A stretch of DNA of 64,000 nucleotides from Stenopsyche tienmushanensis (Eukaryota > Arthropoda > Insecta > Trichoptera > Stenopsychidae). The notes below the pieces were generated by a model that saw nothing but the letters and a program-made list of their open reading frames with translations, made no database searches and was not told the origin of the DNA. The translations under genes and the position numbers were made by a program. Each line of letters starts with the position of its first letter. Within the stretch, counting starts at the first letter, position 1. Below, in pieces: positions 51,131 through 62,975 of the stretch. Location: contig WACJ01000501.1 of assembly GCA_008973525.1 (NCBI GenBank), positions 1,054,001-1,118,000 of the forward strand, in the 5' to 3' direction.

Positions 51131-52801
51131 AAGTAGCATACAATGGTGAATATTGACTTTAAATGGGGTTACTTTATTATTACAATATTTTTTGCTTCCA
51201 TTAGCAATAAGAAATATATTGTTTGTTTCTTTAGATTGTAAAATACAGATGAATCCACACTCATTGCATTATTTAAAGACAAATGTAAAGAAATGGCTTT
51301 AGATCAGTGCAGGCGCGCGGCGTATGCCAATTTGCAACGTGGCGTCTCTGCTATAACATGATGTGATTGGTTCTAAATTTGAATTTGAAACAACACTGCA
51401 ACTGCTACCAACATATTGCCACTCGATAATGCTGCCATATCTTATCATAAATTACCTGTCCGCCAGTGCGCGCTGGGAAAAACATTTATAACAGTAATAG
51501 AGCGTAATAAGTTCTCGGAATATTACACCAATATAAATGATGTCCATATACGTATTAACCGGGCCGATACATTAATTGGCCTTATTACCGACGGCTTCTG
51601 GTGGTTTGATGAGCACGACCCGAGATAAGAAGGTGTCCGTCGAGCACATCTCACTCCTCCTATCGCCCAACTGCCAACCGAACCCGAACAGATCGCCTTA
51701 TTAAGTGTAAAATTGTGATAAATTTATTGGTGCTCACACCTCAACGGCTATGCACTTAACACGAAGCTTATAAATGCATCGTTTAATTATATTTCGATAA
51801 GATTTCGACGGTCCCGATGGGACGCAAACTTTTGGGGGGAATCGAGCGAACGAGGCAATTCAAGCATTGTTAAACTCTGTAATGAGCAGTTACATCCGCA
51901 AGATATATTTGCGGTCAATGTCGGGAGATGAAAACGTTTATGCACAATACAATTTCGAGTCTTTTATTTTGAGCAATATGATGCACGATTCTCATCGAAT
52001 TTGATAATGATATGATTCATCATCATCTTCCTTTGCTCTGCGTTATGGGCCTCGACCCTTTTATTATCATATTCCACTACTGTTCTCACCGCAATTTTTT
52101 GAGAACCATTTCCATTTGATATCAAACGAAGCATCCTAATAAGCTTTATATCGGTCTGATTGAATGCTTGGATTTTCACATTTTCTAATTATCTTTATGG
52201 CTGCGTATACATTGTTTCGGTTGCAAATTTTTCGTTCGATTCTTTCGACAAAAAATATGGAGTAATACACATTCGTGGAAGTCATACGGATTTTTGTCCT
52301 ATAGAAAAATGTATATTTGAATTTTAAACACCATTATTGCTAACATATTCCCATCCCCTACTATTGGCAATTAGAGGAGATGTATTTGATCGAAAATCCG
52401 ATTCATTATTAATAATTCCAATTTAACTTCTAATTCATACATACAATCATCGTCGTCAATACATTCAAACTCAATTTTCAAACATAAATAAAGAAGATCT
52501 GATAAAACTGTTCAGGTGCAAAGCAGCGTTATATCTTTGCAAGAAAATTCCGCCAAAAGTGCGGCATAGCGATATAAAGACGTTGAAATACACGTTAAAA
52601 CAACGGTTAAAATCTATGCTAAATATAAACGTATCAATTTACACCCGACATAGAACCCATCGGAACAAAATCGATATTTCAACAGGAGACGTTGGTCTGG
52701 AAAAAGACGAAATTCTACGTACGTTTAGCGTCAAATAAGATGATTTGAATGTGCATTTCAAATTTTAAAAAACCTCTAAATAAATCGCAATATTATATAT
52801 A
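51131..52801. other. Intergenic DNA, nothing recognised
   Basis: A patch near 51.4-51.85 kb is slightly GC-richer, with an open frame of 70 codons (51416-51628, + strand) that has no known domain. The rest is AT-rich. Confidence 0.5.
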
Positions 52802-53293
52802 TTAGATGTATTGAAAAGTCTTTGCCGATTGTTTGACAATGAAAGAATTAATTGATTTTTTTCATTTTTATTTACAAAATCTTACAAAACATAATTTTAT
52901 TCTTTACTCTCTACTATTTCTCATAAGTTTTCGGCTTTTTCAATTCCTTTTTTGAAAAAATCTTCTGGTTTTGGATTCGATCCTAAATCAACTAAAATTA
53001 ACATGTCGTAATGATAATACTTCACCATAAATTTCATTTATGGCTTTTGTGACTTTGGTTCGACCCCTGATAGAAAAATAGCAGCATATAATGTCGGATG
53101 TGATGTTGGTCGGTTTTGGGCTTTGTCATTTTATCTTCAACAAAAATATCATTTTTTGCTCGTTAATATTACAGAACAATAGTTCTTAAAAAAAACTTAC
53201 AGAGATGCTGCCTTCATCGTGTATTTGAGTATCCAAAAACTGAGCTCAAACAGACGTTTATCAAAATCGGCAAGGATTTATCGATACATCTAA
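52802..53293 (-). mobile_element. 492-bp mariner deletion derivative with paired inverted ends
   Basis: The left end TTAGATGTATTGAAAAGTCT and the complement of the right end (TTAGATGTATCGATAAATCC) match closely, and both continue into TTGCCGATT. TA flanks each side (52800-52801 and 53294-53295), the usual mariner target duplication. Inside, the - strand reads MTKPKTDQHHIRHYMLLFFY near the start and PEDFFKKGIEKAENL with IVESKE near the end, that is, the first about 30 and last about 40 residues of a mariner transposase. The middle with the catalytic residues has been deleted, so the copy could move only with help from another element. Confidence 0.9.
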
Positions 53294-53301
53294 TATATTA
53301 A

Positions 53302-53400
53302 TACGTCCGATCTCCCAAATTTGTTTGTATGGATCTGTATTTGAGCCTGAACTTATATAATAAGAGCCTAGATACTAACTTATATCAAGTACTTTAAAAT
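53302..53400 (-). mobile_element. tRNA-derived SINE head (copy 2)
   Basis: The - strand aligns along nearly its whole length with 59.89-60.01 kb: TTTTAAAGTACTTGATATAA, GGCTCTTATTATATAAGTTC, a B-box-like GGCTCAAATAC (53337-53347) and CAAATTTGGGAGATCGGA. It stops at about the point where the 492-bp mariner begins, so that element probably inserted into this SINE. The body could not be traced beyond 52802. Confidence 0.8.
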
Positions 53401-53479
53401 ATTCAATGATCTATATAATAAATATGTATTTGGAAACAGTTAATGATCACAAAATTATATTAAAAATCAGTGGGAATAC

Positions 53480-54050
53480 TCTTTTTCTTTCTTTTTTTTT
53501 TTGTAAAATTTGATGAGTGCTTTGTCACTCCCATTCGGTTGCAGGTATCTAAAATGTTCATCTGAGAATATGAGAGATTTAATTTAAACACCTTCGCAGT
53601 GAAAAATAAAGATTCCACACAAGTAGGACTAAACAACGCCTTCTTTCATAATTGGGTTATTTTTTGTTGAATCGAAAGATATATTCTATAGTTGAGGCTC
53701 TTCAGCGACAAATCATATTGTACATCCAAAGAAAATAAGAATGTAAGTATACTAGAAATATATTTAGATTTATTTAAGTTAAGCTAGGTTTTAATTTGAA
53801 GATCGCGAAGGCTTTAAAAACCAATTTTCTTCGATTTAAAATACTGTCCTCTTTTTGGGATCCGGCAATCAAAATGTAACTTATTAAATCCAGATTAGTA
53901 TTTCGCAAACATTTTGATATTATCTCCTACAAGTATTTAAAATTTGGCAGACCTTATTTGAAAAATTATATTCGCTATAAAAATATTTTTTGTTAAGGAC
54001 GCTCAATCTTTAAATGTAAATAAAATAAGTTGTATATAAGATATCCACTC
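53480..54050 (-). mobile_element. Probable degraded Tc1/mariner-type remnant
   Basis: The - strand contains SLIFSDEHFRYLQPNG near 53570, a degenerate version of the FSDE.HF block. Near 54000 it carries a stretch (GATATC..., ...TTACATTTAAAGATTGAGCG) shared with 46.03-46.08 kb. Nothing else is clear. Confidence 0.4.
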
Positions 54051-57000
54051 AATTTTTATGCTATTTAAAAGAATATTTTATGGCATTAAGTTTCAAATAT
54101 AAAATCGTTCGTGTGTGCGTCGCGGCTTTGCTTGGTGGCACGTATTCGGTAGGTCCAATTTTTGATGACATTATCGCATAAATAGGGAAGAAATAAGAAT
54201 AAAAATTTGATTTTTCGAGAGGATTCAGTATTTGTGGAACACCCGTTACACATATGATTGTATTTATGAAATGCGTGATTCGAGATGACAAGTCACATTG
54301 ATTGATAATATCCCTCGGCCAGGCGTTGCCGGTTAACAGAAATTTGTCATTAAGGCTCCCGGTCCTTAAAGGATACAGAACTACCTAAACACCATCGTGC
54401 AGGACTCGGTTATCGCGTAACTTCAAAAGCTGTTCGAGGACCTAATTGATTGTCGATATTTTTGTGTTCGTGAATCGTAGCTTTCATCTCGCAGCATTAT
54501 TCCTGCGCGGGGGCGTCGAATGTTTGTGTTAATTAACCGTCAAAATTGTCGACAGTGGTCGGCGGTAATTTGGAATATTGTTCGGGAGCTGGTTAACCAT
54601 ATGAAGCGTTAACTTCCGCCGGAAGTGGCGATTATCCACACGCATCACCTATAAAATGTATCCAATACGCTATTATTCCACAATTTGTATAGGAATTTGA
54701 TTATCATGACGCATAGTGATGTTAGCTTGCAAATTAGTTCCGATGATGGCTCCTGATCGTGCAGATTAGACGACAGCTTCCCATGTTTAGGATTCATTGA
54801 CATAAACACCCAATCTACATAATCAAATGGAAAATCTGCTCCCAATGCACAAAGAAGCATTTCGGGCAATAAAAATATCCCGATTTAATCACAGGATTGA
54901 TTAATCACTGCGTTGGACAGATGTATGATACTGAACAATTAAGTTTTCGAACTATATTCGTTCACATCCAAACAAGTATCAATCGTTGGGTAATGTTGAT
55001 TGAATTGAAGGCAATTTGCATGTTACCCCGGAGCCAAGTTCTAGCAGAGTTTGGTGGTGACATTAATTAGATGTAATTTCATTAAGGGCGGCTCTTCAAA
55101 GCCTTTGTGTCGAAGCACAGCCTCCCAGCCCAGTCGTCGTGCTTGTGACCCAAGAATGAAATAACCGGAAAGACGCCCAACCCTCTCCAGAACAGATCAC
55201 AAGCCCCTTATTACAAAACGTCAAATAATTTCTCGTTGCTTTGCTCATTTATATAAATAACGAAATTGTTATGAAACAAACGGAATTAGCAACATTTAAT
55301 TTATATTAATAACTCCCAATAAATAATAATAAGGAGCCATCAAACCTCTCAATTTACCATTCATCGATATTTACACATGATATTATTGTAATAATATCGA
55401 TTTTACCGCTTATTTTTTATAATATATTGCAAGATTTTTTATGAAAAATAATGCTAATGTAATAGTAATTATTTTATAATAATACTTGTTGGATGTAATA
55501 GTACTTATTCATTATTATTTTGAACAAGTTCTGTGATATTTTTATCACGGTTTTTATGATACATTCATTCTTCGGTCAATAATATATTAAATTTTCATGT
55601 TTAAAAATAGTGTAAAAATGCACATTTTCATCTTAAAATTGTTAGCTTTATTTTAAATTTAAACAATTCAAATCATTTGAAAAATATACAAGTCATGCTA
55701 AATTAACACAATAAGTTAAATGAAATTTTCGCATCAACACTTTAAATATTACTTTAAGATCCTCTATATTTATTTTGCATACGTTTAAAGTATTTATATA
55801 TTATAATATAATAATTAATTACAATGCATTATTATACGAATGAACCGATGTAAATTCTCTACATACTAAATATTTTTCGCTAAGGTCTTTGTGGAGCCGT
55901 TTTCCACTGTTGGATTTCCATTTTCGTTATATATCCCCGTTCATTAGCCGCCTGAAATCCAGAAGGCCCCAGTAATCCAATTATCAATAAGAATTTCAAA
56001 TTGAATCACCTCAAAAGCCTTTGACTAACGAGTCGGTTAGGCAGGCCCGAGAAGCTGAGGTGACAGAAGGGGCTGAGGATTGGATTTCCACATTGTGGAT
56101 AATTAGCGGAAGGGCACCGCTCTTAATTGAGTTAATTCCTCTCTTTAACAAACCCATTGAACAACTTCTTCCAACTCGAGGACAGCCCCGCAAACTCATT
56201 ACCACCTGATTCGACGGCCGAAACTCATTTAATTACACTTGAAAAATCTTCAAGCTGCACTTTTTACGCGATCCATCCCGCATTTCGGATTAGCTCGCCC
56301 CTCTGACAATCCGGGATGATTTATGATATCGAATTGTTGGGGAGCTGCCATTGTTGTATGTACCGTATGAAATATTAATTCGTCCGAACGATGTGTGCAC
56401 GATGCCAAAATAAACTATTTGAGAAGCTGTTATGGTGTAATTATGATAATTTTGATATGTAACAAATATGATGGAGTGATAGTTCATATTTCTTAAACAG
56501 TCGATGAGAGGCTTTAGTTGGAAGGCTTCTTTGTGGTTTACTAATATGAAACATGGCGAAGCTAATTCTCGTTTGTCCTCTATTAGTATACTTTCGATTT
56601 GTTGAGGATTTACTTCTTAACGTATTACTTCAAAATGGGATTATTATTGTACATACAAAGAGACAATATTATATAAACTTCTTTAAATATCAGAAAATTT
56701 ATTTTATGTAGATCCACTTAACTAAATTCATTGTATTTACATATAGAAATTTTTAGATAGGAGAGGATCTATTTTTGGCGAAATTATATGATATTTTAAT
56801 TATTATCATAGGCATGATTTTATTCAATCATCATTTTTTTAGAATCAGGCTAAAATTGGATTACGATTGACACTATAAGGATAAATACTTCTATAATATG
56901 GTTTTAAACCTAAATCTTTATAATAAAAGTGCAATATTACTTTTAATGCCCACCGAAAAACTATACCTACACGAAGAATGAATTGATAGAATTTGAAAAA

Positions 57001-59888
57001 AAAATCAAAATAAAAAAAAGTAAGAATGATATTTACAAAATTCAAAAGGGAGCATGTTGTGAAATAAATGTAGAATAAATTGATACTAATTCTATTTCAA
57101 TTTTTGTTGAAAATCATATAAATAATACTAATTGAAAATCATTTTAAAAAATGAAGAAATTAATTTTCTTTTTTAAATCGAATTTGCAAACAAGAAAAAT
57201 AAGTCTTTTGGTCATAATTTGATATGGAACATCTAGTATATAGCAGTATTTATAAAAAAAATAATGTTGAAGTGGAATAATTTGACCTGTTGCAAAATAA
57301 GTCATTCTTGTGGTTAGTGCGACCACATTTCTCCTGTAAGTCCTTCAAAATAAATGTATCTATGTAATGAGAGAGTTTAGTAAGGCGAAATCGCGTACAC
57401 AACGATATATCGACGCTACAACTTTTCGCAAGTGTTGACATCGAACCATCCGGCATTTATAGAATTTGGCCTCTACAAAAACATTAAAATATAGATCAAT
57501 ACTTTTTGAAAAATTATTAAACAAAAGTGATTATGGATTAAATAAACTTGTAAATAACATTTCCATAAGTTTTGATGCCATATTTGATTTAAATGTTATC
57601 ATATTAAAAGGAATTCCTAAGACTAATTCAACACCATTAATCTGATTGCAAAACCATATAACAATAAAGCGGTTTTACCACCGATTGCGTCAAAAATTTC
57701 GCTATGACGACATGCATGTATGTAATGTTGGGGAGTGCGTCATAACAATGGCGATTGAGCCGCAAAGCAGCTTACTCCTGATCTTATCTCTGTTGCTAAT
57801 GGATCCATCCAGAGCAGATCCCCAGATTTTTCATGTGTGATTTGGTTGTGATCGCGCATTTTGATATGAAAATACCCGATAAAACCTTGGGGTGTCGCGA
57901 ATAATCCTTGCTGTGCATATGGCTAATTATTCAATAGTTTTCGACGAGTGGGCTTTGTAAAATATAACTACAAAAAAAGAGGAAACATGAAACCATACAC
58001 CTTTGTGGTAACAAAACGCTTCAAGCTATCAATGTGTGAATAATTTGACATTAACCCTTAAAACTCGATCAGAATTTAAAATATCATTATTTTAAGACAA
58101 AGATTTTTCATTTAATTGTAACTGTCCAACTGTCAATCGAACAACTTATAGATTTTAAGTTATAAGTCAGCTTTTATAGTTCAAATATAAGAATAAATAT
58201 ATATGACTTCTGTGGAAATTATTTGGAGCAGAAGGTTTAAATTGAATAGAATTATAATAGTATCTGATAAGTATAGTATATTGTTTTTAAGCTTTCGATC
58301 TTGATAATTAAAACGAGTTAATCGAGCATTTTCAGAAGAAAGTATGTTTCGAAGCACATCTATCGCTGGTTAAATGCAAGTCAATTTAGCAATAAAATCG
58401 TAGCAGGCGAAATGGAATTAACCAAAAGCTTGGGGCAAACGCAGATGTTTAATTTGAAGACCTGATGCATACAATAAAACAATAAAATACTGGCAATTGT
58501 TCGAAAAAACGGTTAAAATGATGCACGCTAGCCATATATACTATAATAACAATAAACGATACCCAAAATTGCAACACAACACCATTGCTCCAACCCGACA
58601 TTAAACGTATGCTTAATTCAAATTACCCCAAAAATAAATACGCCACAGATTGATAACCATTAGAAAAAAATGCTTGAAGAAACATCGTTTTTAATTAAAT
58701 TGTGGGAACTTAATGTGTTACCTATTCGATTCATTTTCAGACGAGTTTTTCCGCTCTCCTGAATTAATTGCCATTTTAGTCGAAGCCTATTCATCATCAG
58801 CAAACGACAGAGTGACACGTCATCCAATAATCACATGACAACTGTGCGACAACTCATTAATTGTTCATCCCCTGATAATTCCCGCTATTTTCATACATCA
58901 TTTTACCCCGTTTTCGTTCGCCACGAGCGCCCCACAGCTCCACAGCAACTCCAGTATATTATTAGTGTATTTTGTGAAGTAAATTACTCCTCCATCGGGA
59001 GTGGATATGATGAGATAAAATGGGAAACATAAGCAAGCGCCGAGTATAAATCGTAGTTATGAAATGCTATTACCATATAATTCGTTCGAATATATCATTT
59101 CAGTGCATACTGACAGTATAACATATTAAGTATTATTATCTCATATGATTTTTTACACTCTCTATCCTCTAATAGGATCGTTGTATTTTTTTGTGAAAAC
59201 AGAAGCCGTAATAATTTCCGAAACGTCGGCATTAAGCCGACAAACATGGCGGCCTTTCAAATGAAAAGACTAATTTATTATATTCGTCGGCTTCGAGTCG
59301 AAACTTTACAACTCTGATAATCAGCACGATTAACTCAAACGCTTCACTAGTTCGCTAGATTTTTTTGAAATTTAAAAAAGTACTATTTATGTATTTAAAC
59401 CTATTGAAGTACTGGTTTAATCAGATTTCTTGATATAATTAATATAGTCAGATGGAATTGATGATAATTATTGGTTATGGTTGATTGATATGCAATAATA
59501 ATGAAATTATAATATAAAAATAGTAATCATTTCGCCATTCATTATCTTCTCCATATTAAAAATTAATAATCAATAAATCTTATTATAACTTAGCTATTAA
59601 AGAAAGACTATAAAAAACTACAATATCTTAAATAATTCATACTTGAGTCGTTTAAAATTAAGATCAGCCTAAAATACATAATAAATTCCTTCTAGAAAAT
59701 TAAAAAAATGATTCGGCTTCAATGTAATGAAAATATCAAAAACTTAAAGATTTTAATAAACAGATTTTGTTATTGTATAAGAAAACCAAAATATGAACAA
59801 TAATCTTAACACTTTAAAGTCTTATTTGTGATTTTTTAAAATACAATTTACTATAATTTGGCGACGAATAATATTTAAATATATATTA
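54051..59888. other. Intergenic DNA, nothing recognised
   Basis: AT-rich with a few moderately GC-rich patches (54.3-54.6, 55.0-55.2 and 55.9-56.3 kb). Short frames do not match any family I know. Confidence 0.5.
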
Positions 59889-60341
59889 AACCATTAAAGT
59901 ATTGGTATAGTGGATTAGATCCTGGTCTCTTATTATAAAGGTTCGGGTTCAAATCCAGATTGTGGAAAACATTTTCACCGTACCAACAAATTTGGGAGAT
60001 CGGAAATATCAATATTTCTGATCGATCGTCTCAATCCAGGTTTACCCTGATTTCCTGAATTTGAAAAAGTAAATACTGAGGTGATTAATAAAGTCGTACA
60101 GGGACTCACATGACTGAGTGATTAAATTTGCAACAATATTTAAATTATGATATAATGATAATTTCTCTACTCACTGATAGATTCCTTCCTCTCCTACCTT
60201 TCCAAATATCATATCCTTACTTTACCACGTTTGAAAGCAACGGGAAACCACCACATTAAGTCCTTTCCCTAGTAAAAATCTCCTATGGAGATCGACCTAC
60301 GTCCGATGGTTCGGATATGGCAGCATTAAGAAGAAGAATAT
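59889..60341 (+). mobile_element. tRNA-derived SINE, near full length (copy 3)
   Basis: The head has an A-box-like TGGTATAGTGG (59903-59913) and a B-box GGTTCAAATCC (59946-59956), the spaced internal pol III promoter of a tRNA. No tRNA cloverleaf can be folded around them. A body of about 380 bp follows, including CAAATTTGGGAGATCGG, GGGAAACCACC and GGATATGGCAGCATT, ending in the short repeat tail AAGAAGAAG at about 60328-60337. The two other copies in the window match the head only. Confidence 0.82.
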
Positions 60342-62282
60342 AATGATAAATGTGTGTACTACTTAGAAAGAAATTTAAATCTATATCAAGTTCGTATAGC
60401 ATTTTTTTCAAATTAAAGTTACGCCATTCTCATCGCAGCGTTAACGCGGGTACGGACTGCTAAGTGTTAAGATTGAATTAAAAGCATAACTTCGAAAGTG
60501 TAGAACAAGTTAAGCGTGCAAAAAGAATGTTTTACCCAATGGTACTGTTCATTCAAAAGATAATATTTTTCTTATAATATAAAATCTTCATATTGATATA
60601 GTTTTGAAGATTTGAATGTTAGCATAATATTGAATCCCTGAGTAAAAAGCGAATCTATGTATTGGATACCATACTAGCATTATTAACTGCAAATAGATGA
60701 AGTTCTTCTGAAAATATTTGCATTGAATATGAAGATTTTTTGCCTAATTTCTTGTGGATTAATTGCTCAAATTGAAGTTAATAGCATGTATAATGTAGGA
60801 ATACAAACGCGCAACAACAAAAAAAGAGTCGACCGATAGCCTTGGCCGCAGAAAGATGCGTTTTTTGGACAAGAACGTCGAATTTACATTACCACCTGAC
60901 AATCTTCTTGTTCCTTTTCGAAAAATCTGCGATCTGACAGGGAATGGATCCGTATAACTGTAATATTGTGTCATCGATCAAAATTTTAATAGAATTTAAT
61001 CTTTCTTTTCGATTATTCATACAATGAACTGGTGATATTTTCAGCTTTGTCGTTTCATGCATTCAGCGGTGTCGTTTCCGTAACTTAATTAACCGGATTA
61101 TTTAATTGCAACTATGATGCTATTGCCGTGCGGCTGAGATTTATAATCCTTTAAATTTAGATACAACTGACTGCTCCGTATGATTGATTGATTACCCGCC
61201 ATTAGCGGGAGAGGAAGACACAAAATACGATTATGTCACACGCGGAAGCGAGACGACTATACGTCGGCGACGTCTCTTTATACAGGGCACCGCTTAATGA
61301 TCACACTCACCTCATTCGTGGAACACTTCAATTTTAATTAAAATATTTAATTGAACTATAATTGTTCCGTATTTGTGTGCAGTCGCGGCTATTCCGAGAG
61401 TCCATGGCGTGCGTTTCTTTAGTTGCACAACACGCATATGATCATCCTTCACATGACAGATTTTCTTGGCATTGATCAGCGCTTGCCAAAACAATTTACA
61501 ATCAGCAAAATAGGAGATTATTCACTGTGCAGTATATCATGATTACATTCGATAGATGGATCATTATCTTGATGGGATGGCATTCACTTTGTAATATGTG
61601 TTGCATTTCACGTTTAGGAATGTACATAGAGTTGCATTTTTTGTATTGTGTTAATGGCCGTAATGTGTTATGTTGCGGCAATGCCGTTTGGGAAGCTGAT
61701 GGGCGGGTTCCTTGCGGGACAATGTTGGCCTAATGATGTTTGAACATTAATAAAGGAACAAAGGCAACCGCCTCATTATGCACTAATCAATTGGAGAGTC
61801 ATCATTCTACCATCTTGTTCTTCGTCATAACATTACATTCCTGTACAACAATGTGCTGGATGCAGCCTCCAAGCACAACATAACATCTGCACTGTAATCG
61901 CTTTATGGTTATGGTGTCGATGTCAATAAGCAACGATACAATTAGTGCTTCTTCATATATAATACTCGTATTAGGTTATCCTAAAAGAAAGCCATTATTT
62001 TCATACGCTTGTATTTGAATTCTATTTAGTGTTAAGGCACGATAAAAGAAACATCTCTATATATATTTTTCTTATTGTACTGTTTGTCAAAATGATTTTA
62101 GGTGTCATAAATCTTATTTTATTAATAAGGATAAAAATGGCAAATCTTGAAGCTAACGATGAACATAATGACATAATGTTTTTGGTTGAGGATTAAACGC
62201 AACTGATGCCACAAATACCGTCTCATTTTTGTGCGACTTTTTTTTTGTGCAATTCCGAAGTTATGCGGTTTTTTTTAAACTT
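60342..62282. other. Intergenic DNA, nothing recognised
   Basis: No gene, RNA or mobile element could be supported here. Confidence 0.5.
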
Positions 62283-62353
62283 TTAACTGCCAGACAACTG
62301 CATTTGCGTACAAATGCGACGCGCCGGTGAGTCGTTGGCATTTAACAGGTTAA
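62283..62353. repeat. 71-bp palindromic segment bounded by TTAA
   Basis: TTAA at 62283 and at 62350 bracket TGCCAGACAAC...GTTGGCA and an inner palindrome GCATTTG-CGTA-CAAATGC (62300-62317). The layout is reminiscent of TTAA-targeting mobile elements, but it is too short to prove. Confidence 0.35.
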
Positions 62354-62906
62354 AGCATTTTTTTTAAATTTCATAAAGAGTACATATCGAGATATTTTGG
62401 ATAAAATAGGAAATAAATCGTCGTTTGGATAAAATAGGAAATAAAATTTGGAAAAAAAATATAATTCGGGACTGTGTAAATCATATTGCATCTGCTATCT
62501 ATCGCTGAATTACGACCATGCCCTTTATTCTGGTTTAGATTTTTAAAAAAATGATTTTTTTTGCATTTTTCCAATGTTTCGACTTTTAAAAATACATTTT
62601 CCAAAGAATTTCCAAAATTCCAACTACTTAAAGAGTTACAGCTATTTTAGTAACGTGGCAATTTGACCGGTCCTACCATATAGAAATATTTCAACACAGT
62701 TGAAATTATATCTCGAGTTTTAATTAATTAATTAACTTCAAACTGGGTACGAATCTTTTCTATATAACCCTCTATTATTCCTACCAGATTTATATCAAAA
62801 GATATTTTTTAACTATTTAAAAAAAAACTGACAAAATACGGTCAAAAAATGACTTGACTGTTTTTTTTAAACAGTCGCATTTTTGTGATTTTTTTTTAGT
62901 TAGGGC

Positions 62907-62975
62907 AGTGTTCCTCAACCGGTGCACCGCGGTGCACTGGTGCACCGCGAGCTTATTACAAGTGCACCGCGAAAA
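62907..62975 (+). mobile_element. hAT-like transposon terminal sequence
   Basis: CAGTGTTCCTCAACCGGTGC from 62906 is the usual CAGTG(T/G)TTCTCAACC-style start of many hAT ends. It is followed by the 16-bp palindrome GTGCACCGCGGTGCAC (62922-62937) and two further GTGCACCGCGA units. Only this end was recognised; no transposase was found to 64 kb. Confidence 0.55.
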
